Origin: Roseiarcus sp963774195 | GTDB taxonomy: Bacteria > Pseudomonadota > Alphaproteobacteria > Rhizobiales > Beijerinckiaceae | Direction of reading: 5' to 3' | Length of the DNA stretch: 64,000 nt | NCBI GenBank assembly: GCA_963774195.1 | Contig: CAVZDY010000003.1 | Span: 1,178,001 to 1,242,000 of the forward strand | Notes under the pieces: model-generated | What the model was told of the DNA's origin: nothing | Seen by the model: only the letters and a program-made list of their open reading frames with translations | Database searches by the model: none | Program-made: the position numbers and the translations under genes | Shown: positions 18,397 through 27,735 of the stretch, piece by piece | Numbering within the stretch: position 1 is the stretch's first letter | Layout: every line of letters begins with the position of its first letter

Positions 18397-19190
18397 GCTT
18401 GTCGCTGACCATATTGGGCTGCGGCTCCTCCGGCGGCGTGCCTCGCGTCGCGCAAGGGTGGGGCGCCTGCGATCCCAACGAGCCCAAGAATCGGCGCCGG
18501 CGATGTTCGGTCCTCGTCTCCCGCGAGGCCTCGCACGGGCGCACGCTCACGCTGATCGACACCGGGCCGGACCTCCGAATGCAGTTGATCGACGCCGGCG
18601 TCTCCGATCTCGACGGCGTGCTGATCTCGCATGAACACGCCGACCACACCCACGGCATCGACGATCTGCGGCCGATCGCAATCGCCGCCCATAAGCGCAT
18701 CGAGGTGCATATGGACGAAGCGACCTCGCGCGTAATGCGCAATCGCTTCGCCTATATTTTTGAGACCCCGCTGGGCGGCTCCTATCCGCCGATCGTCAAT
18801 GAGAGGCGGCTTACGGCAGGCGAGCTCTGCGTGATCGAAGGGCAGGGCGGCGCCATCGAAGCGATGCCCTTCGACCTCGAGCACGGCGACATTACGGCGC
18901 TTGGCTTCCGCTTCGGCGGCCTCGCCTACACACCCGACGTCAACGGCATCCCGCCGACGAGCATGCGCTATCTCGAAGGCCTCGACATCTGGATCGTCGA
19001 CGCGCTGCGCTACACGCGCCATCCCTCGCATTTCAGCCTGGACGAGACGCTGGCTTGGATCGAGAAGCTGAAACCGCGCCGGGCGATTCTCACCAATCTG
19101 CACACCGATCTCGATTACGAGACCCTGGCCCGCCGCCTGCCGGCGGGCATCGTTCCGGCCTATGACGGCATGCGGATCGAGGGACTTTAA
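18393..19190 (+). CDS. MBL-fold metallo-hydrolase (PhnP-like)
   Basis: A 265-residue metallo-beta-lactamase-fold phosphodiesterase-like enzyme. It has LGCGSSGGVPR at the N-terminus, the metal site SHEHADHTHGIDDL near residue 78 and a further metal histidine in the LEHGDI region. It belongs to the PhnP/YcbX-adjacent group that hydrolyses cyclic phosphates; the substrate is not determinable. The TTG start at 18393 overlaps the tatD stop (TTGA), indicating translational coupling at the end of this operon. Confidence 0.88.
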   Translation: MSLSLTILGCGSSGGVPRVAQGWGACDPNEPKNRRRRCSVLVSREASHGRTLTLIDTGPDLRMQLIDAGVSDLDGVLISHEHADHTHGIDDLRPIAIAAHKRIEVHMDEATSRVMRNRFAYIFETPLGGSYPPIVNERRLTAGELCVIEGQGGAIEAMPFDLEHGDITALGFRFGGLAYTPDVNGIPPTSMRYLEGLDIWIVDALRYTRHPSHFSLDETLAWIEKLKPRRAILTNLHTDLDYETLARRLPAGIVPAYDGMRIEGL

Positions 19191-19208
19191 GGACGGAGTA
19201 ACGCGCAC

Positions 19209-19802
19209 TCAGATCAGCGCCGTGACGTCGAAAACGGCCGCATGGTGATCGGCGAGGCCGGCGAGGGCAGCCCGATTGAGGTCGGTCGCACGGACAACGC
19301 CCCCGGCGAAAGGGAGATCGCGCGTCGCGCAGGCGTCCGCCGCGACAGTCATCGCATAGCCGAGATCCTTGCCGGCGCGCACGCTGGACGAGACGCAATT
19401 GTGGGTCATGAACCCCGCGAAGATCAGCGGCCTGTCGGGTGTCCCAACAAGCGCAGCGAGATTGGTGTCGGAAAAGGCATTTGGCCGCGGCTTCTCGACG
19501 ACCGGCTCACCCAGGCGCGGCGCCAGCGCCTCGACGATCGCGCCGCGCGGCTGCGAGCGGTCGAACGCCCCGCCCGGGGCGCCTCTATGTGCGACGTGCA
19601 CCACTCGGCCGCCCGCTTGACGCATCGCGTCGAGGAGCAACGCGGCCTGGGCGATCGCTTCGGTGGCGCCGACTAGCGCAAAGGGGCCCGCGAGATATTC
19701 GTTCTGGTAGTCAATCAGGATGAGAGTCGCCTCGGCCCGCCGAGGCGAGCGCGGCTCACGGCCGGCGAGAGCGAATAGGGTTTTGGGCGCGTCCTTCGAC
19801 AA
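19209..19802 (-). CDS. Isochorismatase-like cysteine hydrolase
   Basis: Cysteine hydrolase of the isochorismatase superfamily, about 197 residues. It has LILIDYQNEYL with the catalytic Asp, the conserved Lys in EPVVEKPRPNAF, and FAGFMTHNCVSSSVR containing the nucleophilic Cys. The start is probably TTG 19802, preceded by AAGGAG with short spacing; the open frame continues upstream into the next gene without conservation. The substrate is unknown. It converges on the MBL gene and is divergent from a broken LysR gene that may once have regulated it. Confidence 0.85.
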   Translation of the reverse strand: MSKDAPKTLFALAGREPRSPRRAEATLILIDYQNEYLAGPFALVGATEAIAQAALLLDAMRQAGGRVVHVAHRGAPGGAFDRSQPRGAIVEALAPRLGEPVVEKPRPNAFSDTNLAALVGTPDRPLIFAGFMTHNCVSSSVRAGKDLGYAMTVAADACATRDLPFAGGVVRATDLNRAALAGLADHHAAVFDVTALI

Positions 19803-19885
19803 TACTCCTTGGTGGATTCGACAACGGCGACTATGAGGTTCGGCCCGCGCGGCCAGCAATGCGCAAGATTCGGAGATCAATCTGC

Positions 19886-20287
19886 ATGAGCGCGGCGTGC
19901 GGCTGGGCCGACCTCGAGCTCGCCCGACGGATCGCCGACGCAGGCACGCTCGGCGTCGCGTTGTTCGACCGGATCGACGGCCGCTTGACGCCAACTGCGG
20001 CGCTAGCGGGAATCCTCGATCGGGTCCAAGCCATGGACGAGAACGCCGCCGTCGCACTGGCGGCAATGCGACGCGCCGAGTCCGAACTGCAGGGCTTGGT
20101 GCGCGTCGCCAGCGTCGGCTTCGTGTTGGCGCGCGTCCTCGCGCCCGCGATCGGAGCCCTGGCGCAATCGCATCCCGGAACGTCCCTGGCGTTTCTCGTC
20201 CACGCCGATCGCACCAAAGAGCCGCACGTCGCTGCCACCGCCAGCTGGATTGAGAAGACGGTTCGGTTGGCGACCGAGACTGCCTGA
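19886..20287 (+). pseudogene. LysR-family regulator remnant with two in-frame deletions
   Basis: An open frame of 133 codons that reads as pieces of one LysR regulator: WADLELARRIADAGTL (start of the HTH domain), then GVALFDRIDGRLTPTAA (end of the HTH domain and linker helix start), ESELQGLVRVAS with ALAQSHPGTSLAF (start of the effector domain), then LVHADRTKEPHVAATASW (the C-terminal segment). The recognition helix and about 120 residues of the effector domain are missing, yet the frame is kept. It cannot bind DNA as a normal LysR. It is divergent from the isochorismatase gene. Confidence 0.7.
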
Positions 20288-20415
20288 GAGGGCGCCAGCG
20301 TGGCTCCCAGAGACGGCAGCGTTGTCACAGTTTGTTGTCCCGAAAGCCTCTGGGCCAGGCGCGCTTCCTGGTTCAGGAGGTCTTCCCTCACTCATACCCC
20401 AAGGAGCCTCACCTT

Positions 20416-21687
20416 ATGACCCCAACCGCGATCGGCGTTGACTTTGGCACCACGAACAGCGTGGTGGCGATCGCGGACGCGTCCGGCAATGTCGTGGCGC
20501 GGCGCTTCGAAACGCTGGCAGGCCCAGTCGAGGCCTACCGCTCCGCTCTCTTGTTCTTCCGCGAGGGCCAGCCGCCCAACGCCCAGGTGGCCCACGTCTC
20601 AGGGCCCGACGCGCTCGCCCGCGCGCTCGACATCGACGGCGAGCACCGCTTCCTGCAGTCGCTGAAGACGTATTTGTCGAGCAAAGTGTTCCAGGACACA
20701 CGGCTGTTCGGGAAACGCTATTTGCTGGAGGAACTGATCGGCGTCTTTCTCGACGACGTTCTGCCGCAGGATTTGCGCGGCCTTCCGATCGTCTCCGGCC
20801 GCCCTGTGGTGTTCGCCGGCGACCGCGCCAATGAGGAGCTTGCCGTCGAGCGCTTGAGCGCCGCCTATCGCCATGCGGGCGCCGGTGAGGTGGACTTCGC
20901 CTATGAGCCGCTCGGCGCCGCCTATTGGTACGGGCGCAGCCTGACGCGGCCGGAAACCGTGCTCGTCGCCGACTTCGGCGGCGGCACCAGCGACTTCTCG
21001 GTCATGCGCTTCGATCCGACTGATGGTCGCCTGCGCGCCGACGCGCTCTCCCATGCGGGCGTCGGCATTGCGGGAGACACCTTCGACTTCCGTATCGTTG
21101 ACAACGTCGTCTCGCCGCGGCTCGGCAAAGGCTCGCACTATCGCTCGTTCGACAAGCTGCTGCCGCTGCCGGTGCATTACTACGCGGCCTTCGCGCAATG
21201 GCACCGGCTGTCTCTGCTCAAGAGCGCCGGCACGATGGCCGAGCTGCGCCGCCTCGTGAAGCAAGCGGAGGAGCCGGATCAGATCCGCGATCTGATCGAC
21301 ATGGTCGAGCTCGATCTCGGCTATGAGCTCTATCTCGCCGTCTCGAAGCTGAAGGTGCGGCTCTCTACGGAGAACCAAGCGACGTTTCGCTTCACCGCAG
21401 CGGATTTGAAAATCGAGGCATCGGTGAGCCGCGCGGATTTCGAGCGCTGGATCGCGGACGACATCGCCAAGGTCGGCGCCACAATCGATCTCGCCCTCGA
21501 ACGGGCGGGAATGCAGCCCTCCGACATCGACGCGGTCTTCATGACCGGCGGCACGTCCTATGTTCCCGCCGTCCGGCAGCTCTTCCACTCGCGCTTCGGC
21601 CAGGACAAGCTGCACTACGGCGACGCGTTCAACTCCGTCGCCAGCGGCCTCGCCCTGATCGCCGCCGACCGGGCAAAAGGCGAATGA
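20416..21687 (+). CDS. Hsp70-family protein (YegD-like)
   Basis: A 423-residue actin-fold Hsp70 relative containing only the nucleotide-binding domain. It shows GVDFGTTNSVVAIA (phosphate 1), ADFGGGTSDFSVM (phosphate 2) and FMTGGTSYVP (adenosine motif). The C-terminal substrate-binding domain of DnaK is absent, as in E. coli YegD, whose role is poorly defined. AAGGAG at 20401-20406 supports ATG 20416. It ends just before two strong hairpins and converges on the secreted-protein gene. Confidence 0.9.
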   Translation: MTPTAIGVDFGTTNSVVAIADASGNVVARRFETLAGPVEAYRSALLFFREGQPPNAQVAHVSGPDALARALDIDGEHRFLQSLKTYLSSKVFQDTRLFGKRYLLEELIGVFLDDVLPQDLRGLPIVSGRPVVFAGDRANEELAVERLSAAYRHAGAGEVDFAYEPLGAAYWYGRSLTRPETVLVADFGGGTSDFSVMRFDPTDGRLRADALSHAGVGIAGDTFDFRIVDNVVSPRLGKGSHYRSFDKLLPLPVHYYAAFAQWHRLSLLKSAGTMAELRRLVKQAEEPDQIRDLIDMVELDLGYELYLAVSKLKVRLSTENQATFRFTAADLKIEASVSRADFERWIADDIAKVGATIDLALERAGMQPSDIDAVFMTGGTSYVPAVRQLFHSRFGQDKLHYGDAFNSVASGLALIAADRAKGE

Positions 21688-21690
21688 AAA

Positions 21691-21716
21691 GGGTCGGCGG
21701 AACGACCCGCCGACCC
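21691..21716 (+). terminator. Hairpin after the Hsp70 gene
   Basis: A perfect 10-bp stem, GGGTCGGCGG (21691-21700) with CCGCCGACCC (21707-21716), and a six-base loop. It begins three bases after the Hsp70 stop and is preceded by AAAA, but has no T-tract on the plus strand. Read on the minus strand it is followed by T-rich TTTTCATTC, so it could serve both convergent genes. Confidence 0.6.
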
Positions 21717-21728
21717 GAAGCGACGAAC

Positions 21729-21754
21729 GGCTCTCGTCCCGAAGGACGAGAGCC
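21729..21754. terminator. Second hairpin between convergent genes
   Basis: A perfect 11-bp stem, GGCTCTCGTCC with GGACGAGAGCC, closing a CGAA tetraloop. It lies 12 bases from the stop of the minus-strand secreted-protein gene. There is no strong T-tract, so it may be a factor-assisted terminator or an mRNA 3'-end stabiliser. Confidence 0.5.
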
Positions 21755-21765
21755 TGCAAGATCGA

Positions 21766-23466
21766 TCAGCGCCTGGCGACCTGGTTCGAATCGGGCGTGA
21801 AGGACACGCCACGCAGAACTTCGCCGTCGCCCGCTGCGTCGACGGTGCTGAAGCTCTCCTTGCTCGGCAGCGACGTCGCAGCGACGTCGTCGGTGATCGC
21901 GACAAGCTTGTTCGGGTCGGCGCCCTGGTCGCCGTTGCCGCTCACGGTCGAGGTGATCGCCCAGATCGTCGCGGTGCGGCCATCCTCATTGACGCGTCCG
22001 GTGATGTTGCGCAGACCGTCGGTCGCCGGCGCCCAGGGGAGGCCCGTGGCGGAGTTGTCGCCGGTCGGATAGCCCTTCACCGTGTAGGGAGCGCCGAGAT
22101 TCAAGCCGGCGGTCAGCGTGTAGGCCAACTGCCACGAGCCCGTCGCGTCGTTGAACACCCACTTCTGCAGACCGGCGGTCGTCTGCGCCGCAGCGGCAGT
22201 GTAGACTTTGCTGGTCGCATCGTAGGTGGCCGTGCCGTTGCCTTCGTCCGTGACATAGAGCGTCTTGGCGTTGGCGAACCAGACCCCGAACGGGAACGAC
22301 GTGGTCGAGGTCTTCGCCAGCGTCGTGTTGAAACCCTTCAAGACGCACATGTTGTAGGGCGTGACGCCCTCCGACTGCAGCAGCGCGGCGTTATACGCGA
22401 TCGGCGTGGTCGGGAGCACCGCCTGCGGGTTCGGAACGCCGACGCCGCTCGGGCACGCGAGAGGCTGACCGTTGGCGTTGAAGCCCGAGGTGTCGATGAA
22501 GTAGACGGTATTGACGCCGTTGCTGCCGCTGCCCTTCGTCATATAGACGACGTTGTTGAAGATCGTCAGACCGCGGAAATTGGTGTCTTTGCCGACTTTG
22601 TCGGCCTTCTGGCCAAGTTCGGTCAGGCTGAAGCTGCCGACCGGCGTAGGCAAACCAGGGTTCTGCGCGGCCAGCGCCTGGGTCGAGGTGGTCAGGATCT
22701 GCGCGCCGGCGCCCAGGATGACGCCGTTCGGCTGCGGGTTCGAGCCATTGCCGGCGTTGCCGACGGTGATGACAGGGTCGGCGCCGCTGCGGTCGTCATG
22801 TTCGGCGTCACGGCCATTGTTGCCGCCGTTGTGGATCAGGATCGCGGCGCGGCCATTGTTGCCGCTGTAGGCGTTGGTCTCGGTGAAGTCGAACTTGCCA
22901 GACTGGTCGAGCTTCGCCACGACGCGATAGTAGCTGTTGGGAACCGGATTGGTCGGGTCGACGACGGCGGGCGTATTGGAGTTCGAAACGTCGATCGCGC
23001 CGACCGGCGCGCGATAGCCCATGAAGGTCAGATAGTGGCCGTCGGTCGACAGATTGAGCGCCAGCTCGGACTTCGAGGAAAAGCTGGTGACCATCTGGTC
23101 CTTGGTCGAAGGAACGCCCCTTTCCGAGCTGTTGGGAACTTCGAGCGAGTTGATCGACCGGCCCTCCGGCGTGATCTGGTCGAGGAAGATCTTCGTCGTG
23201 ATGCCGAAAGAGGCGTCAGTGAGCACGTTGTTGAAAACGGTCGGGTAGGCGGAGTTGGCCGTCGCCGTCACGCAATTGGATGCGATGCAGTTGGGCGGCA
23301 ACTCGGTCGCGCCGGGCTGGATGAGATTGGCGCTGAGATCATAGACCGAACGGCTGACGACGAGATTGCCGGGCTGTAAAGCCTCGCCGGCGACGGCGCT
23401 GCCAAGCGCCAGAGCGGAAAAAGCGGCGACCGATACGCCCGAGAGCAATAGACGACGAGAAGTCAT
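21766..23466 (-). CDS. Secreted protein with a twin-arginine-like signal
   Basis: About 566 residues opening TSRRLLLSGVSVAAFSALALG, a signal peptide with an SRRLLLS Tat-like motif and a likely cleavage after AVAG. The mature protein is rich in Asn, Gly, Thr and Ser, with FRGLTIFNNVVYMTKGSG and LYVTDEGNG stretches suggesting a beta-propeller-like repeat fold, and the GNLVVSR opening of a rhizobial secreted family of unknown function. The in-frame ATG at 23475 is three codons longer. No catalytic motif is recognised. Confidence 0.75.
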   Translation of the reverse strand: MTSRRLLLSGVSVAAFSALALGSAVAGEALQPGNLVVSRSVYDLSANLIQPGATELPPNCIASNCVTATANSAYPTVFNNVLTDASFGITTKIFLDQITPEGRSINSLEVPNSSERGVPSTKDQMVTSFSSKSELALNLSTDGHYLTFMGYRAPVGAIDVSNSNTPAVVDPTNPVPNSYYRVVAKLDQSGKFDFTETNAYSGNNGRAAILIHNGGNNGRDAEHDDRSGADPVITVGNAGNGSNPQPNGVILGAGAQILTTSTQALAAQNPGLPTPVGSFSLTELGQKADKVGKDTNFRGLTIFNNVVYMTKGSGSNGVNTVYFIDTSGFNANGQPLACPSGVGVPNPQAVLPTTPIAYNAALLQSEGVTPYNMCVLKGFNTTLAKTSTTSFPFGVWFANAKTLYVTDEGNGTATYDATSKVYTAAAAQTTAGLQKWVFNDATGSWQLAYTLTAGLNLGAPYTVKGYPTGDNSATGLPWAPATDGLRNITGRVNEDGRTATIWAITSTVSGNGDQGADPNKLVAITDDVAATSLPSKESFSTVDAAGDGEVLRGVSFTPDSNQVARR

Positions 23467-23620
23467 GAAAGTCACCTAAGCATGCCGTGAATAAAGCCGA
23501 CCTACACATACTGGAAGGCCAACCGGAGCGACATATGAGTGTGCTTGCATGACGCAGATGCGGACGTTGGGTGACGAACGCATGAACGTAGCGGCGGAGG
23601 CTTTTCAGCCGCCACCGCTC

Positions 23621-25087
23621 TCAAGGAATGAGAACGAGGGCGCCAGCGGTGGCGCGGCCTTCGAGGTCGGCGTGAGCGCGGCGCACGTCGGCGAGCGGGT
23701 AGATGCGCGGCTGGTCCGCGACGACCGCGCCCGAGGCGAGCGCTTCAAATAGCCGGCGCGATTGCAGTTCGATTTTCTCGGCGCTGTCGGTGTAGTGACC
23801 GTAGTTCGGCCGGGACAAGGTGACGGATCGGTTCGCCAGAGCGTCGATCGACCGGGATCCGACATCGCCCGACGCCTGGCCGAAGCTCACGAGATGGCCG
23901 CGCGGCGCAAGACAAGCGATCGACGTCTCGAACGTGTCGGCGCCGACGGCGTCATAGACGACGTCGAAGCCTCGTCCGCCGGTGAGCCGGCGCGCTTCGT
24001 CCACCAGATCAGGGCGTCCCGCGAGCAGAGCTGCGTCACAGCCCACGCGCCGCGCGACCTCGGCCTTGGCTTCTGTCGACGTCACGCCGATGACAGCGGC
24101 TCCGATCGCCTTGGCCCACCGGCATAGGAGCTGTCCGACGCCGCCCGCCGCGGCATGGACCAATACTTGGTCGCCGGGCTTCACGGCGTAGACGTCGTGG
24201 AGCAGGAAGCTTGCGGTCATGCCCTTCAGCATCAGAGCGGCAGCCTTTACGTCGCTGAGGGATGAGGGCAGGGGCACCAGCATGTCGGCGGGCATGTTGC
24301 GCAAGCTCGTATAAGCGCCTGGAGGCGCGCAGGCGTAGGCGACCCGATCGCCGGCTTTCACCCTGGCGACGCCCGGCCCGACGCTCTCGACCACGCCCGC
24401 CGCCTCCATGCCGAGCACGCCGCCAGGGGGAACCATCGTGAAACTGCCGCGGCGGCAATAGACATCGATGAAATTGACGCCGATCGCCGTTTGCCGGATG
24501 CGAACCTCGCCCGCGGCGGGGTCGGGCACCTGAATCGGCCGAAGCTCCATCACCTCGGGTCCGCCCCAGCGCGTGACCATCACCGCCGCGGCGTCCCTCC
24601 CTCGGGAAGGCGGCGCCCGCGTGGCGGCCGCAAGTGTCTCGGGCTGCGGGTCGCTCAAGACAGCGCGACGGAGCGCCTCGAAACCGGCGTCGATGATGTC
24701 TTCCCGCACGAAGCGCGTCAGCACGTCGCGCTCGGCCGGCGGCGGTTCGAATTCCGCGCGCCATTCGCAGAAGGTCGTACCGTCGCTACTGACGGGATGT
24801 AGCTGCATCTGCGCGACATAGTTGCGCAGCGGAACTGGAGCTTCGACGATGAAATATCGGAAGCTGTGATCGCGGTCCGACAGCGACAGAAGTTGTTCGC
24901 GGAGGATTGCGCCGTCGCGCAGCCGGAAGTGCCTGACGCAGCCGACCTTGTCCGACGGCTCGCCGAACTCGATCTCGCTGCGCTCGACCGCGGGATGCCA
25001 GCGATCGTGGCCGTTGAAATCGCGCAAGATCGCCCAGACGCGATCGATTGGCGCCGCGATGACCGTCGAACGGCGAATGCGCGCCAT
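23621..25087 (-). CDS. Fusion of an SRPBCC domain and a zinc-independent quinone oxidoreductase
   Basis: A 488-residue two-domain protein. Residues 1-150 are an SRPBCC/polyketide-cyclase-like ligand-binding domain (TVIAAPIDRVWAILRDFNGH, KVGCVRHFRLRDGA). Residues about 165-488 are a medium-chain dehydrogenase/reductase of the NADPH:quinone reductase (QOR) type, with GVNFIDVYCRRG, VLGMEAAGVVE and the nucleotide-binding AAAGGVGQLLCRWAKAIG. No stop or start separates them. The N-terminal domain is a paralogue of the adjacent SRPBCC gene. It is the last gene of the long minus-strand operon. Presumably the SRPBCC domain binds the substrate or product of the reductase. Confidence 0.88.
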   Translation of the reverse strand: MARIRRSTVIAAPIDRVWAILRDFNGHDRWHPAVERSEIEFGEPSDKVGCVRHFRLRDGAILREQLLSLSDRDHSFRYFIVEAPVPLRNYVAQMQLHPVSSDGTTFCEWRAEFEPPPAERDVLTRFVREDIIDAGFEALRRAVLSDPQPETLAAATRAPPSRGRDAAAVMVTRWGGPEVMELRPIQVPDPAAGEVRIRQTAIGVNFIDVYCRRGSFTMVPPGGVLGMEAAGVVESVGPGVARVKAGDRVAYACAPPGAYTSLRNMPADMLVPLPSSLSDVKAAALMLKGMTASFLLHDVYAVKPGDQVLVHAAAGGVGQLLCRWAKAIGAAVIGVTSTEAKAEVARRVGCDAALLAGRPDLVDEARRLTGGRGFDVVYDAVGADTFETSIACLAPRGHLVSFGQASGDVGSRSIDALANRSVTLSRPNYGHYTDSAEKIELQSRRLFEALASGAVVADQPRIYPLADVRRAHADLEGRATAGALVLIP

Positions 25088-25088
25088 G

Positions 25089-25527
25089 TCAGCGGCTGAA
25101 GCGCTGCTTGAGCGCCTGGAGCCCGGCCGCAAAGACGTCGCGGCCGATCTGCTGCACGAGCGCGTCCTCGCGTTCGGGCGCGGCGTCGAACTCCGCCTCC
25201 CACTCCGCGAAGCTATGATCGACGTCCGTCACCGGAGATAGCCGAAAGCTGGCGTAATAATTTTCGACCGCCATCGGACTTCTCCAGGATCGAATAGCCG
25301 AACGACATCTCGTAGTCCGAAAGTTCAAGCAATTGCTCGCGGATGCGCCCCCCATCCTTGAGGCGAAAGTTGCGGATGCAGCCGACTTGATCCGAAGGCT
25401 TGCTTTGCTCGATCCGGCTCTCCGCGACGAAAGGGGTCCATTTCGGCAGCGCATTAAAGTCCCGCACCACCGTCCAGACGGCGGCGGCCGGCGCGGGAAT
25501 GACGGTCGAGGAATAGACTTTGGCCAT
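25089..25527 (-). pseudogene. SRPBCC-family protein, frameshifted
   Basis: The first 90 or so codons read MAKVYSSTVIPAPAAAVWTV, then SDQVGCIRNFRLKDGG and GYSILEKSD. At about 25274-25276 the homologous frame changes and continues MAVENYYASFRLSP, then HSFAEWEAEFDAAPERED to a stop at 25089. A loss of two bases between the SD codons and MAV explains it. Joined, the product would be about 146 residues and is clearly paralogous to the first domain of the next gene, whose start lies 2 bases after this stop. Pseudogene or sequencing error. Confidence 0.8.
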
Positions 25528-25537
25528 GGTCCTGGGC

Positions 25538-27725
25538 TCAACGCCGATCGTCGTCGCGGTCGGTCGGTGGCGCCGCGCCAGAGTTCTTTTTCGAAACTAG
25601 ACTTTGGATGTCCTTCGCGTCGCGCAGCACCTCGGTCATGCGACCGAGCCCACCGCCTTCGATGCCGATCTCCTTCATCAGACTGTCGATCATGGGGGCT
25701 TGCACGCGATAGCGCAGCGCCGAGTCGATCACTTCGTCCGTCACATTGCGACCGCCGCCAGAGCCCGCGCCGTTGAAGCCGTCGACGTGGAGGATCTTGA
25801 TCGCTTCAATCTTCTCCATCGGCCGCACGCTCTCGCGCACGATGCCCTCGATCTTCTCGAGCAGCTTGCCGCGCAGGCGCGACTGGCGAGCGGCGTCGCT
25901 GAGCAGAATTCTCGGCCTCGTTGATCTGCTGCGCGCCCTTGGCCTCGACCTCGTAGCGGGCGGCGGCCCCGGCGGCCTTGATCCGCTCTGCGTCGGCCTC
26001 CGCTTGCGCGCCGATGCGCTGCGCCTCGGCGAAATCTTCAGCCGCCCGCCTTTCCGCATCCGCCTTGCTCGTAAGCCGCAGCGCCTCGCGCTCATGGTCG
26101 CGCGTGGCCGCGATAAGGTCGGTCTCCTTGCGCCGCTCGGCGATGGCGCGCTCGCGCACGCTAATCGCGCGCTCCTCGGCCGCGATCGCGCCGGCGCGGG
26201 CCTCTTCGGCGTCAGCCTGAGCGGCGGAGCGCTCGCTGGTCTTGCGCGCCACCTCGATGGCGCTTTGCAGCTCAGCGATTTCGACCGCCTTGTCCTTCTC
26301 GATCTCGAGCCGCTTGAGGTCCCCGTCACGGGCGAGCCGCGCTTCGGCGAGACCGCGCTCGGTGGCGATGCGGGCGCGCTCGATCTCCTCGGCCGAGGAG
26401 ATTTCCGCCTCCTCGAAAGCCTGGCGCTTGCCGATACTCAGAGCGTCGAGCAACCGCTCCCGCTCGATGCGCGCCTGATCGAGCGTACGTTGCTGTTGCA
26501 GCCGCGTCGTTTCGACCTCTTGACCTGCGGCGATTTCCGCCCGCTGGCGCGCGGCTTCGGCCTGGGCCAATTCCGCATTCTTGGCGGCGACGGCGATTTG
26601 CCGGCCGATCTCGGCGAGGTCCAGCTTCCGCCGGCGCTCGACCTCGAGTTCCTGCTGTTCGCGCTCACGCTCGATGCGCGCCTTCTCCAACGCGAGGCCA
26701 AGAGCGATCTGCTCTTTCTCCGTGCTTTCGCGCGCCCGGATCTCCGCCTCGTCGATGACGCGACGGCGCGTGATCTCGCGCTGCTCGACGTCCTCCTGGT
26801 TCTGAATGCGCGCTTCCGCCAGCGCGCGCTCCTGCGAGATGCGCGACTTCTCGACCTCCTCGCGCGCGGCGATTTGCGCCTGCTCCGCCTCTCGGTCGCG
26901 CACAGCGCGATCCTTGGCGAGTTCGACGCGCTGCGCTGTGCGGCGCAGCTCAACGCTATGCTCCTGCTCGAGGCGCGCATATTCGCTGTCGCGCTCGATC
27001 TCGAGCGCCTTGCGCTGCGCATCGAGGTTTTGCGCACGGATCTCGATTTGCGTGCGCTGTTCGATCTCGTTGCGCATGCGCCGGCGCGCCTCGATCAGCT
27101 CGGTGAGTTGCGTGAGACCCTGGGCGTCGAAAGCATTCGAACTATTGAAGAATTCGAGATTGGTCTGATCGAGATCGACAACAGCGACGCTCTCGAGCTC
27201 CAATCCATTGAGAGCCAATCCTTCCGTGGCGGACTGCTTGACCTTCTCCGCGTAGGCTTGACGCTGCTCATGCAATTCTTCGAGCGTCATCTGCGCCGCC
27301 GCGGTGCGCATGGCAGAGGAGAAGCGCCCTTCGAGAAGGTCGCGTAGCCCGTCCGGCTCCAGCGTTCGCCTCCCAAGCGTCTGAGCGGCGCGGCTGACCG
27401 CCTCACGGCCGGAGCCGACCTTGACGAAAAACTCGGAAATCGCGTCGACGCGAATACGGTCCCGTGTGATGAGAGCATGCGCCTCGCGGCGAGTGACCTC
27501 GATCCGCATCACGTTCATGCCAACCGGCGTGATTTCGTGCAGAACGGGGATGACGAAGGCGCCGCCGCTGATGACGACTTGCTCGCCGCCAAGGCCCGTG
27601 CGGACGAATGCTATCTCCTTCGTCGAGCGGCGGTAGAGCCATCGCAACAGATAGACCGCGACGACGACGACGATCGCCAGCACGATCAGCCACAAGATGA
27701 CGGCCCCTAGAGTTTCCGCGCCCAT
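25538..27725 (-). pseudogene. Flotillin-like SPFH protein, frameshifted near the C-terminus
   Basis: Flotillin/SPFH membrane-scaffold protein. One N-terminal membrane helix (LGAVILWLIVLAIVVVVAVY) is followed by the SPFH domain (to about residue 230) and a very long Glu/Ala/Arg/Gln-rich coiled coil. The frame runs to KGAQQINEAEN and then at about 25906-25911 the homology moves to another frame: LLSDAARQSRLRGKLLEKIE and the C-terminal GGGRNVTDEVIDSALRYRVQ to the stop at 25538. Two bases appear lost. It starts 11 bases after the PEP-hydrolase-like gene, so it is within that operon. Confidence 0.85.
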
Positions 27726-27735
27726 GACCGTCTCC

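Noticed and set aside
19803..20066. N-terminal extension of the isochorismatase-like gene
   Set aside because: The stretch overlaps the LysR remnant on the other strand and has no conserved sequence; the domain starts close to 19802.
25746..27347. Plus-strand frame of 533 codons opposite flotillin
   Set aside because: It is the antisense shadow of the long Glu/Arg/Ala coiled coil, composed of Leu/Arg/Asp runs without motifs.
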